From the NCBI GenBank assembly GCA_937873035.1, contig CALMVA010000064.1:62001-126000 (forward strand): 64,000 nt of DNA, given 5' to 3'. The position numbers and the translations under genes were made by a program. This DNA comes from an uncultured Sphingomonadaceae bacterium. Lineage in GTDB: Bacteria; Pseudomonadota; Alphaproteobacteria; Sphingomonadales; Sphingomonadaceae. Below are positions 57,155-64,000 of this stretch, in pieces; the stretch's first letter is position 1; each line of letters starts with the position of its first letter. A model generated the notes under the pieces. It was given only the letters and a program-made list of their open reading frames with translations, ran no database searches and was not told where the DNA came from.

Positions 57155-59797
57155 ATGACCTCGACCAACGATATTCGCCGCTCCTTCCTCGACTATTTCG
57201 GCTCTAACGGCCATGAGCGCGTGGCATCTGCCCCGCTCGTCCCGCATAATGATCCGACGCTCATGTTCACCAATGCGGGCATGGTTCCGTTCAAGAACGT
57301 GTTCACGGGGCTTGAGACGCGTCCCTATTCGACAGCGGCTTCGTCGCAAAAGTGCGTGCGCGCAGGCGGCAAGCATAACGATCTCGATAATGTTGGCTAC
57401 ACCGCGCGCCACCACACATTTTTCGAGATGCTCGGCAATTTCTCGTTCGGCGATTATTTCAAGGAACGCGCGATCGAGCTGGCCTGGGGGCTGACGACCA
57501 AGGAGTGGGGGCTGAACCCCAATCGCCTCACCGTTACGGTCTATCATACGGATGATGAAGCCTTTGATCTCTGGAAGAAGATCGCAGGGCTTCCCGAAAG
57601 CCGGATCATCCGCATCCCGACGAGCGATAATTTCTGGTCGATGGGGGATACCGGCCCGTGCGGCCCGTGCAGCGAAATCTTCTACGACCATGGCGACCAT
57701 ATCTTCGGCGGGCCTCCCGGTAGCCCCGATGAGGATGGCGACCGCTTTGTCGAGATCTGGAACCTCGTCTTCATGCAGTTTGAGCAGGCAGCCGATGGCA
57801 GCCGCACGAACCTTCCCAAGCCCTCGATTGACACAGGCATGGGGCTGGAGCGCATCGCCGCGGTTCTTCAGGGTGTGCATGACAATTATGATACCGATAC
57901 CTTCAAGACGCTCATCGCCGCCTCTGGCGAACTGACGAAGAATGATCCCGCCGGGCCGATGAAGGCCTCGCACCGCGTGATTGCGGACCATCTGCGCGCA
58001 TCAGGCTTCCTGATTGCCGATGGCGTTCTCCCGTCAAACGAAGGGCGCGGCTATGTGCTACGTCGCATCATGCGCCGCGCCATGCGCCATGCCCATCTGC
58101 TGGGCGCCAAAGAGCCGTTGATGTATCGCCTTGTCGGCTCGCTTGTGTCTGAAATGGGCGCGGCCTATCCTGAACTTGTCCGCGCGCAGCCGCTGGTTGA
58201 AGCCACGCTGCTTCAGGAAGAAACACGCTTCCGCCAGACGCTCGACAAGGGGTTGAAGCTTCTTGATGAGGCCACCGCTTCCATGACGTCCGGCGATGTT
58301 CTGCCCGGCGACACCGCCTTCAAGCTCTACGACACCTATGGCTTCCCTTATGACCTGACCGAAGACGCACTTCGCGCCCAGGGCCTTGGCATTGATCGTG
58401 CAGGTTTTGATGAAGGCATGGCCAAGCAAAAGGCCATGGCGCGTGCGGCCTGGAAGGGATCGGGCGAAACCGCATCAGAAGAAGTCTGGTTCGACATTGC
58501 CGATGAACTCGGTGGCACAGAATTTACGGGCTATGTCAGCACGGAGGGCGAAGGCCAGGTCGTTGCACTCGTGAAGGACGGACAGCGTGTCGAAAAGGCA
58601 TCGGCGGGCGATAAGGTTGTCATCCTTACCAACCAGACGCCCTTTTATGGTGAAAGCGGCGGCCAGACGGGCGACGCGGGTGCCATCACCGGAGATGCTG
58701 GCTTTTCGGCGCGCATTGACGATACGGCCAAGCCGCTCGGCCGCCTTCATGCGCATCAGGCGGTTGTCGAGAGCGGCAGCATTGCCGTTGGCCAGACAGT
58801 CCATCTCGCGGTCGATACCGAGCGTCGCAACCGCATCCGCGCTAATCATTCGGCCACGCACCTGCTGCACGCGGCGCTACGCAACCGCCTTGGCGGGCAC
58901 GTTACGCAAAAGGGCAGCCTTGTTGCGGCAGACCGGCTGCGCTTTGACTTTTCGCACCCCTCTGCGCTGACGGCAGAGGATATGGCGGCCATCGAGGCAG
59001 AAGTGAACGCAGAGATCCGCGGCAACCAGCAGGTTTCCACGCGCCTCATGACACCCGATGATGCCATTGAGGCGGGCGCGCTCGCGCTGTTCGGTGAGAA
59101 ATATGGCGATGAAGTCCGCGTCCTCACCATGGGGCCGCGCGCCGACGGTCGGGCCTATTCGGTCGAACTGTGCGGCGGCACGCACGTCAACGCGCTGGGC
59201 GACATCGCGCTGTTCAAGATCGTGTCTGAAGGCGCGGTTGCGGCAGGCGTCCGCCGCGTTGAAGCGATGACGGGCGAGGGGGCGCGCCTGTGGCTCACCG
59301 ATCGGGAAGACAAGCTGAAGGACGTGGCAGCCCAGCTGCGCGCCAACCCGGATGAAGTGCCGGGCCGCGTTGCAACGCTCGCTGAAACCGTGCGCAAGCT
59401 CGAAAAGGAGCTGGCCGAAGCCAAGAAGGCGCTCGCGCTCGGCGGCGGAAGTGGTGCGGCGGCAGAACCCGAAGCCGTGGGCGACGTGATGTTCCTCGGC
59501 CAGTCGTTCGACGGGCTTGATCCCAAGGAACTGCGCGGCCTTGCCAATGATGCAAAGTCGAAGCTCGGTTCAGGCGTCGCGACGTTTGTCACCGTCAACG
59601 ATGGCCGCGCTTCCGTGCTCGTCACCGTCACTGACGACCTGACGGCGCGCTTCAGCGCGGTCGACCTCGTGCGCAAGGGTGTTGAAGCGCTCGGTGGGCA
59701 GGGCGGCGGCGGCAAGCCCGAAATGGCGCAAGGCGGCGGGCCTGACGGCAGCAAAGCCGCAGACGCCATCACCGCCATCAAGGGCATGATCGGCTGA
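57155..59797 (+). CDS. alaS: Alanyl-tRNA synthetase
   Basis: Class II synthetase of 880 residues, full length. Seen: [65 protein letters not shown] and the editing domain with [20 protein letters not shown] and the zinc/editing motif [10 protein letters not shown]. The C-terminal region contains coiled coil and a Gly-rich tail [11 protein letters not shown] and GGGGKPE. ATG 57155 begins [15 protein letters not shown]; an earlier in-frame start is less likely. Confidence 0.97.
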   Translation: MTSTNDIRRSFLDYFGSNGHERVASAPLVPHNDPTLMFTNAGMVPFKNVFTGLETRPYSTAASSQKCVRAGGKHNDLDNVGYTARHHTFFEMLGNFSFGDYFKERAIELAWGLTTKEWGLNPNRLTVTVYHTDDEAFDLWKKIAGLPESRIIRIPTSDNFWSMGDTGPCGPCSEIFYDHGDHIFGGPPGSPDEDGDRFVEIWNLVFMQFEQAADGSRTNLPKPSIDTGMGLERIAAVLQGVHDNYDTDTFKTLIAASGELTKNDPAGPMKASHRVIADHLRASGFLIADGVLPSNEGRGYVLRRIMRRAMRHAHLLGAKEPLMYRLVGSLVSEMGAAYPELVRAQPLVEATLLQEETRFRQTLDKGLKLLDEATASMTSGDVLPGDTAFKLYDTYGFPYDLTEDALRAQGLGIDRAGFDEGMAKQKAMARAAWKGSGETASEEVWFDIADELGGTEFTGYVSTEGEGQVVALVKDGQRVEKASAGDKVVILTNQTPFYGESGGQTGDAGAITGDAGFSARIDDTAKPLGRLHAHQAVVESGSIAVGQTVHLAVDTERRNRIRANHSATHLLHAALRNRLGGHVTQKGSLVAADRLRFDFSHPSALTAEDMAAIEAEVNAEIRGNQQVSTRLMTPDDAIEAGALALFGEKYGDEVRVLTMGPRADGRAYSVELCGGTHVNALGDIALFKIVSEGAVAAGVRRVEAMTGEGARLWLTDREDKLKDVAAQLRANPDEVPGRVATLAETVRKLEKELAEAKKALALGGGSGAAAEPEAVGDVMFLGQSFDGLDPKELRGLANDAKSKLGSGVATFVTVNDGRASVLVTVTDDLTARFSAVDLVRKGVEALGGQGGGGKPEMAQGGGPDGSKAADAITAIKGMIG

Positions 59798-59815
59798 TAA
59801 GGCCAAAAACAGGAA

Positions 59816-59892
<77 letters not shown>

Positions 59893-59946
59893 GTTGCAGG
59901 CGCGTTAGCAAAGGCTGGGGCCGCCTGCCACCCCCTTGAACGCGAT

Positions 59947-60336
59947 TTATTTGCGGGCGGGCTTTGAAAGCTCGACCGGCTGGAACTTGCCAAGGCCGCA
60001 TCGCGCCCCTTCCTGCAAGCTGCCGCCATAGCTGTGCAACACCGCGATCATATCGACCGAACACAGTTCGCTTAAGGATGTGCGGTAGCTGAAGCGTTCC
60101 TCAAAGCCGAGCGAGGGGCAACTGTTGGGCAGGGTGTTGCGATACCATTTGCGGGCCGAGGTGCGAAAATCGATGATCGAATCGCTGCGCACGCGGGTTT
60201 CCTGAATCTGGCTCAGCGGCAGGCAGTTCACGGCTTCACCAACGGGCTTCGCCTCAGGCACTTCGCGCCCCTTGGCGGCGGCGGGTGCTGCAACAAGCGT
60301 CGCGCCCAATGCGGCGCACAGGAGGGATTTTTTCAT
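59947..60336 (-). CDS. Small secreted DUF6491-like protein
   Basis: A 129-residue protein with a clear signal peptide [21 protein letters not shown]. The mature part reads [21 protein letters not shown], then [30 protein letters not shown] and [10 protein letters not shown]. Four to five cysteines suggest disulfides in the periplasm. The pattern resembles DUF6491 proteins of sphingomonads; function is unknown. ATG 60336 is chosen five codons inside the longest frame. It is 11 bases downstream of nth, on the same strand. Confidence 0.75.
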   Translation of the reverse strand: MKKSLLCAALGATLVAAPAAAKGREVPEAKPVGEAVNCLPLSQIQETRVRSDSIIDFRTSARKWYRNTLPNSCPSLGFEERFSYRTSLSELCSVDMIAVLHSYGGSLQEGARCGLGKFQPVELSKPARK

Positions 60337-60347
60337 GGCGCTTCTCC

Positions 60348-61013
60348 TCACGATTTTATCTTTGCGAGTTTAGCGGGCAAACCTGTCTTGGGCCTGAACG
60401 CACAGAGGTCTGCCACGATGCACCGCCAACATTCGGGCGTGCGCGCCTTGCAGACATAGCGGCCATGGAGGATGAGCCAGTGATGCGCGCCAAGGCGGAA
60501 TGGGGCAGGGGTGTGCTTGTCCAATAGCTTTTCCACCGCAAGCGGCGTCTTGCCCTTGGCCAGCCCCGTGCGGTTGCCGACGCGGAAGATGTGCGTGTCG
60601 ACCGCGAAAGTCTCCGCGCCAAAGGCTGTGTTCATCACGACATTGGCCGTCTTGCGACCTACGCCGGGCAAAGTTTCCAATATGTCGCGGTCAGCCGGAA
60701 CCTCGCCGTCAAAATCACGCACCAGAATTTCGGACAGCGCGATAACGTTCTTCGCCTTGGCGTTGAACAGGCCGATGGTCTTGATGTGCTGTTTGAGGCC
60801 GTCCTCGCCCAGCGCGACCATCTGTGCGGGCGTCTTTACATCCTCAAATAACAACCGCGTCGCCTTGTTGACGCCGACATCGGTCGCCTGCGCCGACAGG
60901 ACGACAGCGACGAGCAATTGATAGTCATTGCCATAGGCCAGCTCGGTTTCCGGCGCAGGATTGTCCTCCGCCAGCCGCCGGTAAAATTCAAATATATCGG
61001 CCTTCTTCACCAA
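60348..61013 (-). CDS. nth: Endonuclease III
   Basis: DNA glycosylase/AP lyase that removes oxidised pyrimidines. It has 221 residues. Seen: helix-hairpin-helix LPGVGRKTANVVMNTAFG with the catalytic Lys, the catalytic Asp in AVDTHIFRVGNRTGL, and the 4Fe-4S cluster motif C-x6-C-x2-C-x5-C at the C-terminus (CKARTPECWRCIVADLC). dapB lies upstream on the same strand with a 21-base gap. Confidence 0.96.
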   Translation of the reverse strand: MVKKADIFEFYRRLAEDNPAPETELAYGNDYQLLVAVVLSAQATDVGVNKATRLLFEDVKTPAQMVALGEDGLKQHIKTIGLFNAKAKNVIALSEILVRDFDGEVPADRDILETLPGVGRKTANVVMNTAFGAETFAVDTHIFRVGNRTGLAKGKTPLAVEKLLDKHTPAPFRLGAHHWLILHGRYVCKARTPECWRCIVADLCAFRPKTGLPAKLAKIKS

Positions 61014-61034
61014 ATTGCCTTCCGAGATGGCCGA

Positions 61035-61763
61035 TCAAAGGCCAAGCACCTGATCCATGGTGTAGCGCCCTGCGGGTTGGCGCGTCAGCCAGTCTGCTGC
61101 GCGGACCGCGCCCTTGGCGAAGATGGCGCGATTTTCCGCACGATGAACAAGCTCGATGCGCTCGTTGTCGGCCGCGAAGATCACTCTGTGGTCTCCGGCA
61201 ACGGTGCCGCCACGCAGGGCGGCAAAACCGATGGCACCGGGCGCCCGCGCGCCTGTATGTCCATCGCGCCCGCGTTCGCTGTGATCGGCGAGCTTGATGC
61301 CACGGCCGCGCGCGGCAGCCTCACCCAGCAGCAGCGCCGTTCCAGAGGGCGCATCCACCTTCATGCGGTGATGCATCTCGACGATCTCGATGTCCCAATC
61401 ATTGCCCAGCCGCGCGGCAGCTTCCTGCACCAGCCGCGCAAGCAGCGTGACGCCAAGCGAGGTATTGCCCGTCTGGAGCACGGCAACATGGTTTGCGGCA
61501 TCATCAATCGAACGATGATGATCTGCATCCAGCCCCGTCGTCCCGATGAGAATGGGCCTTCCCGCCACGACGGCGGCCCCCAGATTGCCGACAAGTGCCT
61601 TGGGGGACGAAAAGTCGATCAGGACATCGGATGTCTTGGCGAGCGCAATCGGATCACCGCCCTGATCGATGCCACCGGCGACGCTATATCCTGCATCATC
61701 CGCCGCCACGGCCAGCGCCTGTCCCATGCGTCCGGCGCTTCCGATAATCCCGATCGATGTCAT
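61035..61763 (-). CDS. dapB: 4-hydroxy-tetrahydrodipicolinate reductase
   Basis: Second step of the diaminopimelate branch, NAD(P)H-dependent. It has 242 residues. Seen: IGIIGSAGRMGQALAVAADD (dinucleotide fold), VLIDFSSPKALVGNL, the active-site EIVEMHHRMKVDAPSGTALLLGE with His-His and Lys, and GFAALRGGTVAGDHRVIF. It is co-directional with nth and the small secreted protein and divergent from the sirtuin gene. Confidence 0.95.
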   Translation of the reverse strand: MTSIGIIGSAGRMGQALAVAADDAGYSVAGGIDQGGDPIALAKTSDVLIDFSSPKALVGNLGAAVVAGRPILIGTTGLDADHHRSIDDAANHVAVLQTGNTSLGVTLLARLVQEAAARLGNDWDIEIVEMHHRMKVDAPSGTALLLGEAAARGRGIKLADHSERGRDGHTGARAPGAIGFAALRGGTVAGDHRVIFAADNERIELVHRAENRAIFAKGAVRAADWLTRQPAGRYTMDQVLGL

Positions 61764-61873
61764 GGCCTTCGCGTCCTTGCGCTGAGATGTTGCTGGTTGT
61801 GTTGGTCGCGCTTGCCTTACTATGGATTACGGCAAATCACAGCCCTGCACCCGCAATGAAAGATGTTCACCTG

Positions 61874-62596
61874 ATGCGCCATGAAATTCGCAATATCGTC
61901 ATCCTGACCGGAGCGGGCGTCAGTGCGGAGAGCGGCATTGACACTTTTCGCAGTTCAGGAGGGCTTTGGGAGCAACATCGCATTGAGGATGTGGCGACGC
62001 CGGAGGGCTTCGTGCGCGACCCGCACCTCGTTTTTCGTTTCTACGATCAGCGGCGCGAGAACATTCAGAAGGCGAACCCAAACGCCGCGCACGACGCGCT
62101 CGCGCGGCTTGATGCCGAATGGGATGGCAATCTGCTGATCGTCACGCAAAATGTGGATGATCTGCACGAGCGGGCAGGGACCCGGCGGCTCATCCATATG
62201 CATGGCGAGCATCTGTCGGCCTGGTGCACAAGTTGCGACACGCGGATGCGCTGGACAGGGCCTTTGAAGGACCGCCCGGCTTGCCCGGTGTGCAGCGCAC
62301 ATTCGCTGCGGCCCGACATCGTCTGGTTCGGCGAAATGCCCTATCGCATGGAGGAGATAGATGCCGCTCTTCGGGATTGCGATCTCTTTGTCTCCATCGG
62401 CACATCGGGCGCAGTCTATCCGGCGGCGGGCTATGTGCAGACCGCACGCTATGTGGGCGCGCGGACGCTGGAGCTAAACCTTGATCCGTCGCAAGGCAGC
62501 GTGATGTTCCACGAACGTCGCCTTGGGCCGGCGACCGATCTGGTGCCGGCCTTTGTGGCGGAAACGCTCGACGAGCGGATCGGGCCTTTTGGTTAG
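61874..62596 (+). CDS. cobB: NAD-dependent protein deacylase (Sir2/CobB)
   Basis: Removes acetyl and longer acyl groups from lysines using NAD. It has 240 residues. Seen: ILTGAGVSAESGIDTFRSSGGLW, LIVTQNVDDLHERAG, the catalytic His in LIHMHGEH, a zinc site (CTSC ... CPVC), SLRPDIVWFGEMPY and SIGTSGAVYPAAGYV. The start is uncertain: the frame is open upstream, with ATGs at 61856 and 61787. From 61787 the protein would gain a hydrophobic N-terminal helix. The family-length start 61874 is given. Confidence 0.9.
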   Translation: MRHEIRNIVILTGAGVSAESGIDTFRSSGGLWEQHRIEDVATPEGFVRDPHLVFRFYDQRRENIQKANPNAAHDALARLDAEWDGNLLIVTQNVDDLHERAGTRRLIHMHGEHLSAWCTSCDTRMRWTGPLKDRPACPVCSAHSLRPDIVWFGEMPYRMEEIDAALRDCDLFVSIGTSGAVYPAAGYVQTARYVGARTLELNLDPSQGSVMFHERRLGPATDLVPAFVAETLDERIGPFG

Positions 62597-62602
62597 CTGG
62601 CG

Positions 62603-63169
62603 TCAGCCGAAGATTTCCCAGAACATCCAGCCGCCGACGACTACAAACAGCGATGCCGCGATGATGCGCACCGTCTTGAGCGGAACGACACGGATGAGCG
62701 CACTGCCGAGGAACACGGCGGGCACATTGGCGAGCATCATCCCCAGCGTCGTGCCGGTCGTCACGGGGATCACATCGTGGAAGCGTGCGCCGAGCGCGAT
62801 GGTGGCGATCTGCGTCTTGTCGCCCATCTCCACGAAGAAGAAGGCAATCAGCGTCGTCAGAAAGGCGCCGCGTGTCCCTGTGCTCTTCAACTCGTCATCC
62901 TCGAACTTGTCGGGAATGAGCGTCCAAAGCCCCATGATGACGAACGAGGCGGCAACGGCAACGCGGAACCAATAGCCATCCAGCAGGTTTGCGACTTCCG
63001 AGCCGACAAGGGCCGCAAAGAAATGGTTGAGGATCGTCGCACCGAGGATGCCGAGGATGATCGGCACGGGCTTTTTGAAGCGCGTCGCAAGGATGATCGC
63101 GAGCAACTGTGTCTTATCGCCAATTTCGGCAAGCGCGACGACCGCGGTAGAGGTGAGCAAGGCTTCCAT
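62603..63169 (-). CDS. TMEM165/GDT1 family Mn exporter (UPF0016)
   Basis: Inner-membrane protein of 188 residues with six helices arranged as two repeats. Each repeat has the family E-x-G-D-K-[ST] motif: ALAEIGDKTQLLAIILATRF and FFVEMGDKTQIATIALGARF. The family exports manganese (or exchanges it for protons). A yybP-ykoY Mn riboswitch directly upstream supports the manganese role. ATG 63169 is chosen: GGGAGA lies 6 bases before it and it gives a clean first repeat; the in-frame upstream extension runs through the riboswitch. Confidence 0.93.
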   Translation of the reverse strand: MEALLTSTAVVALAEIGDKTQLLAIILATRFKKPVPIILGILGATILNHFFAALVGSEVANLLDGYWFRVAVAASFVIMGLWTLIPDKFEDDELKSTGTRGAFLTTLIAFFFVEMGDKTQIATIALGARFHDVIPVTTGTTLGMMLANVPAVFLGSALIRVVPLKTVRIIAASLFVVVGGWMFWEIFG

Positions 63170-63174
63170 GAAAT

Positions 63175-63229
63175 TCTCCCGGCCAGGCGCAGTTTGGACA
63201 CAATAACGCTTCACCTCTTGCCTGGCCGG
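63175..63229 (-). promoter_or_regulatory. Expression-platform hairpin over the ribosome binding site
   Basis: On the minus strand, CCGGCCAGGC (63229-63220) pairs perfectly with GCCTGGCCGG (63188-63179). The last two bases of the right arm belong to the GGGAGA ribosome binding site (63180-63175). It lies between the Mn aptamer and the start codon, so it is placed to hide the binding site when manganese is low. Confidence 0.65.
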
Positions 63230-63241
63230 AAAGAGGGTCGG

Positions 63242-63354
63242 CGTCATTGGTCTTGCCTGAACGGTGGGTCCGTTCCCGCCTGCCATGGCCTCTCGACCAA
63301 GTATGTTGACAGCGCGGCCCGCATGGGATGCGGTGGGCTACTCCCCAGATGACG
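63242..63354 (-). promoter_or_regulatory. yybP-ykoY manganese riboswitch
   Basis: Read on the minus strand: P1 closes by CGTCAT (63354-63349) with ATGACG (63247-63242). The aptamer hallmarks are GGGGAGTAGC, then after a GC-rich hairpin GTCAACATACT and CGAGAGGCC. These are the conserved L1 and L3 segments that bind two metal ions. The expression platform and the GDT1-family gene follow, the usual partner of this class. It is inferred to switch gene expression on at high Mn. Confidence 0.9.
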
Positions 63355-63391
63355 ATGCCGCGCTAGGCGAAAGCCGCGCGGCCTGCAAGTC

Positions 63392-64000
63392 TCAGTCGAC
63401 CCAATCGAGGCCAAGATCACGATAGACGCCGCGATCCTCATCCCATTTAGGATCAACCTTCACGTGCAGGAACAGACGAACATGGCATCCGAGGGACTTG
63501 GCGATCTCGGCGCGTGCCTTTGATCCAATTTCCTTCAGCCGCGTGCCGCCCTTGCCGAGGATGATGGCGCGCTGGGACGGGCGTTCGACCTTGATCTGCT
63601 GGTGAATATCGACTGAGCCGTCGGCATTTTCGGTATATTTCTCAGTCTCGACGACCGAGGCGTAAGGCAGTTCGGCATGAAGCTGAAGGTAAAGCTGTTC
63701 GCGCGTGATTTCCGCCGCGGTCAGCCGGTCGGATGCATCACTCACCTGATCTTCGGGGAAGTGCCATGGGCCTTCGGGGAGTTTTGCGGCAACCAGACCC
63801 TTGAGTGCTTCCAGTCCGTCGCCCGTTTCTGCGCTCACCATCAGCACATCGGTAAAATCAAGCATTTCGGTCAGCTTGGCGACATGAACCAGCAGCTTGT
63901 CCTTCGCTGCAATATCAACCTTGTTGAGCACAAGCATCTTGGGTTCTGGGCGGTTCTTCAAGCCCTCGACGATCCGCTCGACCTTTTTGCCGAGGCCCGT
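63392..64000 (-). CDS. era: GTPase Era, N-terminus beyond window
   Basis: Ribosome-assembly GTPase that binds 16S rRNA near its 3' end. The visible C-terminal 202 residues include the G4 motif LVLNKVD, the linker with TREQLYLQLHAELPY and the KH domain RAIILGKGGTRLKEIGSKAR ending in LGLDWVD. The frame is open to the right edge, so the G1-G3 part and start are missing. It ends 38 bases before the Mn aptamer of the next gene on the same strand. Confidence 0.95.
   Translation of the reverse strand, partial: TGLGKKVERIVEGLKNRPEPKMLVLNKVDIAAKDKLLVHVAKLTEMLDFTDVLMVSAETGDGLEALKGLVAAKLPEGPWHFPEDQVSDASDRLTAAEITREQLYLQLHAELPYASVVETEKYTENADGSVDIHQQIKVERPSQRAIILGKGGTRLKEIGSKARAEIAKSLGCHVRLFLHVKVDPKWDEDRGVYRDLGLDWVD

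Noticed and set aside
56993-57991. N-terminal extension of the EF-G-like frame across alaS
   Set aside because: It is antisense to alaS and lacks homology; the G1 motif begins just after ATG 56992, which has an AGGAGG site.

Overview
The window is ordinary-looking chromosome from a GC-rich alphaproteobacterium, most likely of the order Sphingomonadales. The basis is gene content and order: smpB, DUF2062, cckA, recA, an EF-G paralogue and alaS in a row; HdaA next to polyphosphate kinase; DUF1465, DUF1178 and NifU-like proteins; a DksA with a nearly Cys-free finger; and a GTTC-N7-GTTC SOS box before recA. No prophage, insertion sequence, CRISPR array or conjugation gene is visible. Genus cannot be fixed from sequence alone.

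Bases 1-19,000: a patatin-like hydrolase (cut by the left edge) diverges from a Crp/Fnr regulator. A tightly overlapping run follows (radA, cvpA, Fe-S scaffold, Kef-type antiporter, DUF423), facing aroK-aroB. Next come a tiny membrane peptide, a large secreted helical protein, a Xer recombinase, accA and an M48 metalloprotease. Two Flp pilins, a MutT-type hydrolase, a methyltransferase, comF, a glutaredoxin, a nitrilase-family amidase and DUF1178 follow, ending at tRNA-Arg(CCU).

Bases 18,600-30,700: argC with an orphan SH3 protein, an M17 aminopeptidase, rimO, serS, a Ser/Gly-rich protein with a VPAP-type C-terminal sorting tail, dksA, PilZ, two YdcH/DUF465 proteins and DUF1465. A three-gene minus-strand operon encodes a polysaccharide deacetylase, a GNAT-fold acyltransferase and a JmjC/cupin protein. 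A roughly 100-bp repeat occurs in inverted orientation at 18.4 and 27.6 kb.

Bases 30,700-47,000: recO, leuB, metZ, apaG and a LysR regulator; purM with a purN fused to an MmcQ/YjbR domain; a secreted DUF2066-like protein; hdaA, ppk1 and ppx; rnd; aspS; ppk2; greB.

Bases 47,000-64,000: lytic transglycosylase, dapA, smpB, DUF2062, the cell-cycle kinase cckA, SOS-controlled recA, an EF-G paralogue, alaS, tRNA-Arg(CCG), a small secreted protein, nth, dapB, a sirtuin, and a GDT1/UPF0016 Mn exporter preceded by a recognisable yybP-ykoY manganese riboswitch. era is cut by the right edge.

The points most worth following up are the Mn riboswitch with a hairpin over the ribosome binding site, the deacetylase/acyltransferase/JmjC operon, the VPAP-tailed protein, the dispersed repeat, the PurN-MmcQ fusion and the degenerate EF-G paralogue.
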